Positions 1 to 11,949 of a DNA stretch of 64,000 nucleotides are shown here, piece by piece. The notes below the pieces were generated by a model. The model did not search any database. It had not been told where the DNA came from and worked only from the letters and a program-made list of their open reading frames with translations. Position 1 is the stretch's first letter. Each line of letters opens with the position of its first letter. The stretch is from Sympetrum striolatum (Eukaryota > Arthropoda > Insecta > Odonata > Libellulidae). The translations under genes were made by a program, and so were the position numbers. Location: contig OX388345.1 of assembly GCA_947579665.1 (NCBI GenBank), positions 72,345,454 through 72,409,453 of the forward strand, given 5' to 3'.

Positions 1-2690
1 TTTTTCATGGAAATCCCTTCCTCAATGCTACTACCAAGAGGCCTGCAGCGCTACACAAATGACCCCCTTGGGGGCTGTTAGTTAGACTTGGGGACTCGGT
101 GATTCAAAGCCTCTGACAGCCCTAGTGAGGGGTCAGACGAAAGTGGCAAATTAAAGCTAGAGTGCGCCATTACTCTTCTCATTTGAATTTTAAAGCCATT
201 ACGTGTAGCTACGAGTTATCGCAAAATTTGAATAACGAAAAGCGGCACGTCTTATCAAGTTATATCGCAGACGGATCTTATCATATTTTAACTTCAATGA
301 AAAAAGGGATTTGTAATTAATTTTGGTAAAATTACGGCATTTTATGGCACTAAATTTGGCAAATTAAAGCTCAATTTGGTCCCCCCAGCTGATCTTCTAC
401 CTCATCTTAACATTATAAATAATGACTTAAAAGATAAGGGTTTAGTGAAAGTCAGTAGTATACAGTGAAGATATATGGCTTGATAAATAATGAACAAACA
501 ACAAAATTAATCTAGATGCTTAATTAAGTCTATCATCTCCTCACAAAAACCATAGGAATGTAAATCTAAAATAAATTCATAATCACCAGAGTAATATTAC
601 GTCATTAAATAATAGGAAAATTTCTATGTAAATCAAAGTGAAGACGATTTGTAATGTAAGTTGCATTTGAGCAAGGAAATATGATAATTGAACAGTTTCA
701 TTATTAAAAATATTCGGCAAATAATTATTTCTTTTAAAATAGGTTGCCAAGCCAAAACGAAATTTACTTCGATTAGGAAATGGAATGAAGCAAAAGAGAA
801 CTTTAAACCGAAATATTTCTAATGTAATTAATTCTTCATTGCAGCGTCTTATCATTGATATTAGAGTACAAATTATCCGGAAATACTGCAATCACCGCAA
901 CCACCAAATTGCATATTAAACCTTAAGCATGTAGAAAGATTAAAAGAAAATATCGACTTCCAAAACATCATAACGGTTTCCGTGGACTTTAAATTTGGAA
1001 AACAAATCATCCTGCATAATTCTATATGATAATAAAAAATAAAAGTTTGATGATTCACACTAAAACGGTTGGATATCAAAAGGATAGAGTGACCTAATTC
1101 CGAAAAAGGAAAAACAAAAGAAAACATCCAGAATACTCTTTAAATATAAACATTCTTCGGTGAAAATATCCCTGGGGTGGCCTAAGCTGCGCCAGATAGG
1201 TTAAACTACGGGACGCTCGTGGTCACTCCATCCATAGCAACGGAGTCATTAATTGGCATTACGTAACCGAATCCGCAACCGTTTTATTCAGGTATCTGAG
1301 GCAAATGCATCGCAACACTGGGTCAACACCGAATAATCTGCAACTCTGGCATCGCGACCTGCTTTGAAAACGTTTTCCGAGGAGATTCCAAAAGTTTTTC
1401 GGTGAAGGTTGAATGCTTTTACTGTTAAAGACAGCGAACAACAAATACTGCTGCAGAAGAAGATAGTATTAATCAATCGTGTGATAGAAACAATTTCTCA
1501 CAAAGTGTACTTCAGCTTCTCACAAAGAATATTTTATACGAAACCATAGAAACGACAACTTCCATAATCCCTCTTCTATTATTTATTTCATTAAATAACT
1601 GAGATACCGCATATAATTCACAATTTAGGCATTTTGTAAATGAATAGTGTAAGTCTATGGGACTCTCATTTACGAGGATTTGAGTACCAAATACAAGAAA
1701 AGTTGAACTTGCTAATTTGGTCTTGGTGACTTTGACTCAGTAAAACGATTTTATTGATACAAATATTACGATGTGAAACTAAACTCGCCATATTTAAATT
1801 AGATTGCATTTGGAATTGAAAGCCCACGTTATGGGATGCACCATACTATGATTTGCATATATACAAAAATTTAACAGCTAGATTCAATATAAAAATGTAT
1901 AAATGGAGATATGTATGGCATGTATAGATTCGCGCTGTGGATGCTGATGGGATAACTTGCTTAGGATATGGAGATATGTTACTCTGGTGACGAGGATAAG
2001 GAAGGATACATTTAATCGGAACATCCACAGTAGAATAGTATAGTAATCCCTACGCAAAGTATATACACCCTCAACTGATATTATGCGCAAACTACTCGAG
2101 TCTGCATATGTTATGTTACTATAATACGGCAACACATACATAAGTGCTCTACACTTCGATAGGTTCATGTAAATCAACGTCTAATTAATATTCATTATTC
2201 AATTCAATTCCCCTTTTCTTTTATTTCTAGTTAACTTATAGAAGAAGTCTAATACTAAACTTTGTTAATTATATGCAACTAAAATAACAAGGATGGGGAA
2301 GGGTATATTTAATCGTATCATTTACTAGCCAACCAAACTTAAATTATATACGATGTCGTTACTCGCAAACTACTCAAGTTTATATAATATCTAACGAGAA
2401 AGCAGCAATAAAAGTGATGTATTTTTAGGTGATATTATAAAAGCCAGTAAAGAGTATTTACTAACAGAACAGCTAGATAAATAGTAGTATAAGTACGTAG
2501 ACTATGACCAAGGTTACTCCAATATGAAACCGGCGACACATCAGTAAACACTCTATACCCATGCATGCATTCACGTATTTGCATAGAATAGAGGGCTGAA
2601 CTTCCTGCATTAGTCGGATGCCATTAGAATCACACTTTTAACCTAGATCTCTAGTCGGGGCGAGTTTCGGGGTCCGTACTTCATCGGGAA
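1..2690. other. Non-coding stretch, no gene recognised
   Basis: I see no gene here. Open frames are short, and none resembles a known protein. The first 130 bases are relatively GC-rich and contain a short foldback, CCCCC-TT-GGGGG, near 65-76. The string GGCAAATTAAAGCT occurs twice, near 145 and near 358, followed by different sequence, and may mark an old repeat I cannot name. The block at 1160-1400 has more CpG than its surroundings but no recognisable product. A diverged direct repeat at 1992-2391 is listed separately. Confidence 0.6.
1992..2391. repeat. Diverged direct repeat, two copies about 300 bp apart
   Basis: Segment 1992-2115 and segment 2289-2391 share blocks in the same order. 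Each begins with GGAAGG(A/G)TA(C/T)ATTTAATCG. About 80 bases later each has a second block, CAAACTACTC(G/A)AGT, followed by an AT-rich string. The middle is much less alike and contains indels. This looks like an old local duplication or two fragments of one repeat family. No coding potential is visible and the family is not recognised. Confidence 0.45.
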
Positions 2691-3260
2691 TGATAACGCA
2701 CAAAGGGGAGACGAAGTGGAAGATGCAGATATAGAGAGATGATGGGAGGGGAAATGAGAAGTCTACGCCGAGATAGAGAAGCCTTTATTAAGGTCGAGGG
2801 ATCGGTACCTCCTTACGTATAATCCCGCAAGACAAGAGGAGAGGCTTTGGTGATGCTTGGTGGTCCAGCAACAACGCCTCCTCTTCTGGATGCTGCGTTG
2901 CCAGGTCGTAAAGGAAAGCCCACGGACAGGTAGCAACGGCATTGAGGGAGATATCCACATGTCTCGGATGACGAGACGGAAAAATAAGGCGGATGAGGAA
3001 TTAATGGGGGATCGGATACAGATGGAAGTAAGAAAGGAAGGAGAGGAGAGTGTTGTGAAATGGGATCGTAAAAAAGAATTGTGTGAGAGCGTGGAGTGAA
3101 AGCGAGAGCATCTGAGGAAGATAAGAGGAAATGGGTGAGGATGAGAAGGGAAGCAGAAGCGGATGGAACTGGGATGATGCTCACGACCCGTTCTCAGACG
3201 AATCATCTGGAGGAATTCCTACAAGAATGAAGGAACCTTCTTCCTTCCTTCTTCTAAACG
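2691..3260. other. Purine-rich, multi-frame open patch (not a convincing gene)
   Basis: The plus strand is strongly purine-rich (long GGA/GAA runs), so stop codons are scarce. Two overlapping minus-strand frames of about 123 and 147 codons and a plus-strand frame of 80 codons are open over the same bases. The minus-strand translations are dominated by S, L, P, F and H, as expected from a polypyrimidine strand, and match no family I recognise. Simultaneous openness of several frames on both strands points to composition and not to coding. A decayed exon cannot be ruled out without a database search. Confidence 0.4.
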
Positions 3261-3299
3261 AGGCTACGAATCTCATGATAAACCATTCGTAATTATAAA

Positions 3300-3462
3300 A
3301 TTATAATAATTCCATCTTAATTGATGGGCATTTTAATTAAACCTGACCATTCCAAGAATAATCCCCATATTTCTTACACACACATACTCAACCCTGCCCT
3401 AACCAGGATTCGAACTCGGGACCTCAGCGTTGTAAGACTAGCGCGCTAACCACTATAATGGG
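3300..3462 (-). mobile_element. tRNA-derived SINE head (minus strand)
   Basis: Read on the minus strand, 3401-3460 contains an A-box-like string, TAGTGGTTAGCGC, followed about 30 bases later by a B-box, GAGTTCGAATCC, as in tRNA genes. The anticodon stem does not pair and the flanks that should form the acceptor stem are not complementary, so this is not a functional tRNA gene. The spacing and intact polymerase III boxes are typical of the head of a tRNA-derived SINE. The AT-rich sequence at lower coordinates (about 3300-3395) would be its body. Element boundaries and target duplications were not resolved. Confidence 0.65.
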
Positions 3463-3469
3463 AGAGTAT

Positions 3470-6400
3470 GTAGCTGAAATGAAAATGACAACAGAAATAG
3501 CGTCGTTGAAGACCCTGATATGCATACATAGTTTATATATCATTCGATAAATATAAAAATAAATCGTGGTGTACTTTAGATAATTTTGTTTTATTGGAAT
3601 TACAATTTTTGAAATTATATAAGGAATCAATAGTCAAGAAGAAACGAGGCTATTTATTAATTTTCGCTTCTAAACAAACTTTACTCTTTGTGTAAGTACT
3701 TCGTGTTTTTCCGAAATCAATAACGAATCTCATGCCGTCGTTAAATAACATCACGTTTTTTTATGAAATGACGAGCCTCAACGTTAATATTTAACAAACT
3801 AAATAATTATTAACCACGAACTTTTAAGAAATTTCGATTTTTTTACAAAACTGCGTCCTTTTAGAAGATAAGTATTTTCGCAAATCTGTTTATTGCGATG
3901 TAGTAATGACATGAATAATACAATTTCCCAATTCACAAGTTTTTAAAATCTGTCGAAATCTAATAAGCCAACTTTTAACTTACTTCACTAAATTGCAAGG
4001 AAAATACGAGAAAATTCGGTAAGGAAAGAAACATCCAACAGGGTAAATTAATTTGAAGAGGGCTAATATACTACGGCGAGTCAACGATAAGGAAAGGAAC
4101 AACAAGGGAGAAGGAAAAGGAAGCCGGAAGAGGAGAAGCAGCTGCTCTAGCTTCTAGCGAAGGAGTATCCTTTGGCCGATAATTGGGACACATCTCTGAT
4201 AGGTAATAAGAAATCCTGAGAGAGGCTGAGAACGAATCTCTCTGAACTCCACAAAATCCCCGTGATTCGCGGATTTTTTCAGTCGTAAGCTGGTAAAAGG
4301 AATCATTTTTCATCCCTTTCAAGGAAAGGAGTCGAAATGGCTGTTAGGAATTTTCTCACGAACTGTATATTCCACTAAGATTTAGATAGATGTTTCGACA
4401 CACCGATCCTAATCTGGAGGTAATGAAAGTGTGAGATACTGCAGCAGAATTATTAATCCTCATGCAAGAGACCGTAATAGGGGAACGGATTTTAATATGT
4501 TAATCAAAATGGAATGGCATAAAATAAAACGCAATTATTCATTAAAACTCAGTCGTCCACTTACAAGTAAATTGTGAACGAGTGTATGACTTGAAGATTA
4601 TCTGATTTTCAGCAGCAAAATGAATAGAACAAAATCATCAATTTCCTAGTTTATACGGACAAATAAGAGCAATTACGTACGAATCATCAATGTTAAAAAG
4701 TATCGATAACTTGTGTTAAATTCATTTGTGCAATGTAACTAGAAAGTGGTATACAGCTATATACAGGAAACGTCGAGATAATCCATTGAATTCCTTAAGT
4801 CAAATACATATATCGTCCCATTCTACAATGGACAATGTTTCCATTAAATTCTAAAGCGACGTGAAACCGATTTACTTCCAATTTACCCATATAGTCTCTG
4901 ACCTAGGTGCCAAAGTATGGTTCACCCCGATAAAGACGGACATATCAATTCATTTACAAATAATTCTCCAAAATCGCAACCCAACCTAAGTTTAATGAAC
5001 GTGAATTCCCTCCTCAATACCGAAATCACCCAACGAAAAAAAGTGTATCAGTGGAAATCAGTGAAAATTAAAAACTCTTTGAAAGAAGTAAAATTTTATA
5101 ACGAAAATGGCAAAATTGTAAAATTTCCGAAGAATGTAATACAAGCTCATCCAGCGATGTCTCAAAATTCTTTATGCGTTGTTTTGTTTCTCTCGAGTTG
5201 GGTTCACTTGGCCAAGTCTGATGCTTCTTGAGTTTAATTTCAGAAGTATGCAAATGAATTCATGAGGGAGTAACGATTTTGTTTACATAAAAGTTTGCGG
5301 GGGACTGAAAATCCATATCCGCAAAAACGCTGCTCAGACATTTACCTTACTTTGCATACTAATATGAATCCCTTTAACTCAATTCATATCTGTAGCCACC
5401 AACTGGAATTAACGTACACAAAACTTGACACTACGGTGCAATTAATAAAAACTGTTTTCATAAAGCAAGAGCCCCATGTTTACATTCAGTTTGAGTTACG
5501 GAACATTGGCTTGCGACAGCGTAAGAAAGCAATCCCATGGATGAACACTAAGAAAGCGAAGAAAAAGTGCGCCAGCCATGTTACGAGTAATTTGCGTTAG
5601 TTACGCCTCACCGAGAATATGCATGTAATGTATGGGACATTGCTGAAAAGCGTAGTATTCGCGAATTGGAAAAATTACAGCTAAAGGCTACATGAGTCAG
5701 GAGGAAAATGTATGCACTAGATAGAAAAACATGGCATTTCAGACTGTAAGAATATTTACCCTGATTATACCAATAAAATAAAAAACAAGTAAACTGAAAC
5801 AACCTTAGATTCTGAAATACACAAGAAACGAATTAGGAAAAGGTGGGCAAATTGTGAAGTAAACAACAAGAAAGAAATGGCAATTTCGAAAGAAAATTAC
5901 ATACAGCAACCGAACAAAAGGTAAAAGATACAAACAACAGACAAAGGAACATAATCATAACACACGTAATGATCGAAAAAAAAATGCAAAAACTTATCCT
6001 CGTTATAAAGACGACTCTATTCATGCACCAAATCACATTAAAAAATCTTGAAAAGGTCGCATTAGGCAGACAGAAAAATGAGCTTTCGCATAAAAATAGA
6101 ATCTATTCAACTTGTAAGGATCCGATTCGGAACCCTAAAGGGCAAACTGGGCGGGGAAACTAAAAAAAAAACGTTGCTAATAAGAAAAGTTTCCTGATTC
6201 TCCTGATAGGGTTAAAGTATGTTTCTGGCAAACTAGGAAGGAGGTAAGATGATCCTAAAAAACATTTCCCTTTGCTAAAGAACTAAAGAACAACGAAATA
6301 AGAGTTCCCGTTACTTCAACTCTTTTTAAAAGCATTTTGAGGATATATTAGTGAAATAGATAAATCCCGCACAAAAACTACAAAACGTCGTTTGATAGCC

Positions 6401-8780
6401 AGAACTTATTTCTTTTACTAGCTTTAATGTTTCTCTGTGATGTAATGGCAATAAGAAACTTTTTCTTACTAATGCGGGAGAATATCTCGGTACATTTGAA
6501 ACACAGGATAGAAACAAGAGACTGATACGTTTGGGCCGGAGGAGAAGCATTAATACAAGTTTTATTGTATTTTCTGATTCCTTCTATTTCTTTTGTACCG
6601 ATAATGTTCGTATATTTTGTAAAACATATTTAAAATTCAATCTTTCTATAATCTACCCGTGAATTTATCAATGTAATGCACCATATCTAATTTGAGATTT
6701 GCTACTTGTGAGTATTCAATTATTATCATTGTTTCTATAAATAAAACGAGCAGAAATAACAAGGTTATTTATGATATGAGAGAGTAAAATATGAAAGAAA
6801 ATATATCAAATGTCAAATGATTTAGTTCATGCACATGCCTAAGACACTATTAGTACCGAAGAGACATCTATAATTACTTATTGCGATTTTACTTCTCGGA
6901 AAAAAATGCCCTCAACTTGAAAACTTTTCGTTCTAAAATAATTTGAAGGAAAAAGACTTCATCAGGCAGTAATTTAATCCTTGGAATCATAACAACCTTA
7001 CTTAAACTATCGGAAGAAATTATACCTATAAATTAGAAATAGTTTTACGACGTTGAGAAATCAAACAGATGAGGTAGTATAACCTGATCAAACCTTGCAA
7101 AAATTCAATTCAAAAATTCTTCGTCGTTCTGTAGCAGACTTATGAAAGATTATTAGCTAGGGTGCAAAATGAAAATTTAGCCACAGAATATAATGATATT
7201 CTTTGATTCTGCAACCCTTTTTCGTTTCAATCCATCATTGACTACAAATAAATATTTTTATATACATTCTAATGCTAACAAATACATATGCCGTTGGAAT
7301 ATCAAAGTTTATCGTTTGGACTCTAGATCGGAATAAATCAATAAAGCTATTCCAACTATGCAACGAATGTATAAGGACGATTTCAAAGAGAGATTACTAA
7401 AGATTTCGATGAGATGCACTAATTACATCAATAGATACCTGTTTATGGTAATTAATAAATCTATTTTAATAGTTTGTTAAGATTTGGAGAATCGTTTAAA
7501 ACTCTCAGCGTGTCATATCTAGCAATATTTTCTGTTTTGGAGTTCAATTCATCATAAAACCATGATACAACTATACATACGCACGTTCTATAAATAACCT
7601 GAATGTATGTACCATGGGCTAAGAATCCATGCTTGGAAAAACCGAAAGGCAAACAAAATTAAATAATGGCAACCTCCCTGAAGATATTTCAAACAAATGG
7701 CTGTACAAGCGGTCTCGAATCATTTAAAAAAAAAGGATGGACATATGTGAAAAATGTACGATTGTAGGCCAATAACGTGTTCTTCGGAAGGCGACAGAGG
7801 AAAAAATAAGAGCATTGCAGCAACGACAGCGTGTTTCATGTTTGCTCAGTTCGGAACTGCCTTTCTTCTTCTGCCATTCTCTCCAAAGATATTGTTCCTG
7901 GGCGGAAAATTCACTGCGCAAATAAAACTATTGCGGAATTCCGCGTTCCCTTTCCCCGGTCTTTACTCCGTCGACTAAATTCTTTCCTAGCTCCGCGAAC
8001 ACTTCTTAGCAAGAATGCAGAGATCCGAGGGAGATATATATATGAAAAAATTACATAAAGTTATTGCAATCCGCGTTTTCCATAGAAGACGAACCTCTTT
8101 TAAAATAATATTTTAGGAGCCTCAAAGTATTTACGAGTCAAACAATTTAATTCTCACTATATGGTGATCCTTGTGCTAAATGAAGACGGATGGCGTTCTG
8201 AAAGAAACGCGGAATAGAAGTTACTTAATGATGAGAAGAATGTCAAACTTCAAAGAAAAATAAAAATTAAATTTAAATATGACTGATATCTGAATGTAAC
8301 TAATAGCTACATACATTCCTTATATAAATGGGCAATTTTATAATAAATAGCTCTAAAACTTTAGCAGGTAATTCGATTAAAACAAATAAAAATTGATGAT
8401 TGGATTGTATGATTGGAGGGCTTTTTAATTGGGACTATTAATGAGGAAGAATATGTTCTAGAAATGCCTTTTTAATAAGGGTTTGTCAGTTATTTACTTT
8501 TTTATTGGGTAAAAGTGTAAAAGAAACAAGATATCGTAGTTTTACCTCAGACAATAGTAAGCTTTCGCACCCTTTAGATAATATAATCATGACGTTCATC
8601 TTCCAAAAAGATTACAAAATGAAAGCTGGCCATATGAATTAAGTTCAATTAGGGTAACAAGAGGTTTACCGCAGTCATTAACCGCTGTATCCATGATAAA
8701 GGAGTTAATGCTAATGCTAATTAAGCATAATAGAAATCAAGCGTTGGGCAATAATTCATTTATGAAAAAATAAAGTGAGC
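3470..8780. other. Non-coding stretch, no gene recognised
   Basis: This is AT-rich sequence without a recognisable gene or element. The block 4917-5600 has two plus-strand frames just over 100 codons, with lysine- and asparagine-rich translations that match nothing I know. The block 5820-6170 is markedly A-rich on the plus strand. Near 7724-8058 three frames on both strands are open together over a more GC-rich patch, a compositional effect. A let-7-like decamer at 7070-7079 is discussed among the rejected items. Confidence 0.6.
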
Positions 8781-8789
8781 ACAGCGGTC

Positions 8790-8965
8790 TCTCGGCTTGC
8801 GTTCGGCCCCTAAGTGATTAATGAAGCAATATCGGAGTAATTTATTTTGTTTTCCGCGAAACCGTTAATTAAACGGGGAGCAGACGCAACAATGGCGAGA
8901 GAGCGGGCATTTTTGGCTGGAAAAGCAATTTAATTCTCTTTCCCGATTTTTCTTAACGTAATCAG
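8790..8965. promoter_or_regulatory. Candidate conserved non-coding element
   Basis: About 175 bases of balanced composition sit in an otherwise AT-rich stretch. The block combines CpG-containing words with TAATTA/TTAATTAA homeodomain-type cores (around 8868-8875), and lacks long open frames. This texture resembles insect conserved non-coding elements and enhancers, but composition is the only evidence. No conservation data are available here. Confidence 0.2.
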
Positions 8966-8969
8966 CCGA

Positions 8970-10100
8970 AGAATTTTAACAGTTCGGAGCGAATATAATT
9001 TTTTCGGTCATTGTGAGTTCAAACAATGGAGGAATGCGAACATCAATTAACATTCCCACCCCTATAGCCAAATTGCATATGGCTGTTTGTATTTCCTCCC
9101 CTCTCCTTTATCTTTATATTTGGTTTTCAACAATTTGGTATTTCGCCCGTTATATTTTCGATATTATGACGTTAAAATGCCTCATTATTTACTCGGGTTA
9201 TTTTGGAAACCTTCCACCAAACATTTGAGAAAAAAGCTCGCTTTATAAAATTTGGAGTTCGTAAATGATTTAAAAAGGATACGAGAAAATTAATTCTACC
9301 AGTTGAATGCCTTTGAATCAATTTGTACGGAGAGCGAGCACAAAATACAGTGGAGCGGGCTTCTAACTACCATTACCGATGTAGAAGAATCCTCGGTTTT
9401 ACGGATGGATAAGTGTTGCTTGTGATGTTGGACGTGTTTGCTTCATACTTGATGGCCACCATCAGGATGAGAGAGGCATCAAAGCGATGGTTAATGCACA
9501 TGAAATGGTTTTCAAGGTTCATACTCAAAGCGCCACTTTAAAACCACACGGCCTTTTGCTGTTGTGGAATTATGCAGTACATGCCGAAATTTTGAACGTC
9601 ATACATATACTGCACTATAGTTACACAATTGGAACCCCAGAGATGTTCCACAAAATGTAGTACACTTTATATCTATGGCGAGAGAAAGCCACGAGGACAT
9701 TTTAGAGGGAAGTAACCGTATGATTAATAAATCAAACGGCCTATATTTGCATTCATGATACCTCGAATTTGATGCAAAAAATAAATACCTAAGGATGAAT
9801 TTGGGGTATTTACTTTGATCTAAGGCCGAGTTACCAACATTTTCTATCTCTCGATGTGAAATAAACTCTAGATTCGGGAAAAAATAAACCAAATCTTACA
9901 AGCAGGGCTCCTTTCACTCGTGGCCATAAAAGAAGACGGAATTCAATCACGAATCCAACTTGTACAGGTTCAGATGCAATATATAAAATTAAATTCATGG
10001 ATTGGTTTTCTCTACGATTATTTTCTACAATTTGAATTATTCACTATGGTTTAAGCAGGTAGATTCTCGTTCATGTAGAATTCTCATCAATAAACAACTA
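8970..10100. other. Non-coding stretch, no gene recognised
   Basis: No gene is recognised. Frames up to 97 codons occur but have no family resemblance. A short foldback, GATGGCC-ACCATC, lies near 9450-9463. The block 9300-9560 is less AT-rich than its surroundings but no element was identified. Confidence 0.55.
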
Positions 10101-10101
10101 T

Positions 10102-10172
10102 TCTACATCTACATCTGCATTAATACCCTACAAGCCGCCTTTCGGCGTGTGGCAGGAGATGTAAACACCAGT
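10102..10172 (-). mobile_element. LINE 3' end with GATGTA-type tail (minus strand)
   Basis: On the minus strand a short CG-rich stem-loop (arms CGCC/GGCG around 10137-10147) is followed by TAGGGTATTAATGC and then a tail built of GATGTA units (plus strand TCTACATCTACATCTGC). A GC-rich hairpin close to a short hexamer-like tail is typical of the 3' terminus of non-LTR retrotransposons in arthropods, and this wording (a stop-like GC hairpin, GGGTAT, then GATGTA repeats) is common in insect genomes. Only the last 70 bases or so remain, a strong 5' truncation. The clade is not determined. Confidence 0.5.
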
Positions 10173-10179
10173 TGTATCT

Positions 10180-11855
10180 AAACTACTTCCTTATTCGGTT
10201 ATTGTCACGTATTCGTGCGTTATGTGGGATTATTATATTATTTATTAAAACGAGAAAATTCTTCTACTTTAAACGCTACAAGATGATTTTCAGGGTTATA
10301 AGTTAATTTCGGCGTTAAGTTATTATATCTATTGCAAGGTAAATTAGCTACTATTCAATAAAATATGTGTAAATGTAAAGATAATCTAAAATTGAACAGG
10401 GATATTATATAGGGAAACCTGGAGGAACGCCATTCTAAAAAAAAAACACGAGAAATTGGAGGATATTGTCAATAACTTGCGAACATTACATTTTCATTTT
10501 TTATTGATTTTTCAAAAGAATATAGACGCAATGAAAAGGATGGAAATAAACTACAAACAATTCCCCGTTAATCTCACATCGCGCTGGATAGAAGAGTGAC
10601 ACAAAACCACGCAGAATTGCGTAACTCACGGTGATGCGGCGGGATGCAAATGACAGCGAGTGGGGAGACAATCAGACGAAAAAAGGAAGAAAAAGAAATC
10701 GAGAAGTCTAGCTGGAGAAGGAGTCGTCGACTCCATTCAATGGATATCGCAGTAAGTCGTGTCAAACGTAACTCCTTTCCATCGACAAATAAATATGTCT
10801 CCGAGAAAAATTTCGCGAGGAAAAGAAGAGTAACCAAAGGAGAAAACAGGATCTGCGACGGGAGACGATGCGTCAAGGATGCCGCTTACGGTAAAAGGAT
10901 GAACAGAGATGAGAAATGAGGCGAAAAGGCGAGAAAATGCGAGGGGTTTCGTCGGAGTCGAAGATATAAATGACGATTCGATTTCCTTGAGATACAGGAT
11001 CGTGCGATGGGGAAAAAATGACGGGTTGGTAAATAGGCACCGTTTTCTTCCGAAAAGAAAGACGAAAAGTCGATGTTAGGCGAACCGAGACCTTCCAGAT
11101 TTCTATTTACAGTATTCTCCTGCGGACCAAGTGTTGCAAAGAGTAAGAGTAAAGCGCCCTTTGCGGAGACGTTTTCCAGGCTTCTTTACTCAAACACTCA
11201 CTTGCCTACTCATTCAGACTTCACAGCCCGTGAAAACATTATTTGGTTAGCGTCAGACTAGCTTCACACACAAAGTATAGAGTTCGAAATCAACATTTTT
11301 GACGTTACACAATATAATGTTTGACGACGAAATGTAACGAAAACTTTGAGTTAATATTTAAACTAACGTATCATACATTTGAAAACTTCATGAAAAATGC
11401 CGCAAAAAGAGTATCACGGAAAAACAGTAAGGAAATTCTGTTCTAGGATACGAGGAATAATAACCAGATATAGTAATGGATACAGTAAATAAAAATAACT
11501 AACTAAATAACGTGTATGTACTGTGGTACAGGATAAGCGTTTAATGCTACTAATTTAATTTTTTTATGACACACAACCAAGAGAAGACCGAATACATCGA
11601 CGTTAAATTAATAAATATTAAATTTTGTACAGTTTAACAATTCTGTAAGAAAATCTCACACGATATTTTATTGTAATTATCACAATGTAATACTTTACGA
11701 AAATACTAAAATCCGGTAGCCAGTATCAAATACAAACAGATAACAACACTCGAACTATATAGAGGCTCTATTGCGTATTATGCATTTTATAGCCTATCCG
11801 TGACTAATTTAACATTACATTCATTACCTGGCATTGATTCATCCATGCACCAATA
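10180..11855. other. Non-coding stretch, no gene recognised
   Basis: No gene is recognised. Between 10574 and 10960 the plus strand is A/G-rich with frequent CpG, and frames of 91 to 100 codons are open on both strands over the same bases, which I read as a compositional patch. The rest is AT-rich. Confidence 0.55.
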
Positions 11856-11859
11856 AAGT

Positions 11860-11945
11860 TCCCGCTTCTACATATTGATGAATGGAACACTTTTTAATTG
11901 ATTTTGGCATACTATAGAGGATAAAGTAACTTTCATTTATCTTTG
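11860..11945 (+). repeat. Dispersed motif family, copy 1 of 3
   Basis: The sequence CATATTGATGAATGGAA at 11871-11887 is followed by a T-rich block, then TTTTGG, then ATAGAGGATAAAG and CTTTCAT. The same order of words recurs at 47960-48045 and, more eroded, at 44064-44136. The three copies share no open frame. This is an interspersed repeat of a family I cannot name. Confidence 0.5.
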
Positions 11946-11949
11946 CCTC

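Noticed and set aside
3401..3460. Functional tRNA gene
   Set aside because: Polymerase III boxes are present, but the acceptor and anticodon stems do not pair, so a SINE head or relic fits better.
7070..7079. let-7-like decamer TGAGGTAGTA
   Set aside because: The following bases (TAACCTG) do not continue as let-7, and no complementary arm forms a pre-miRNA hairpin nearby.
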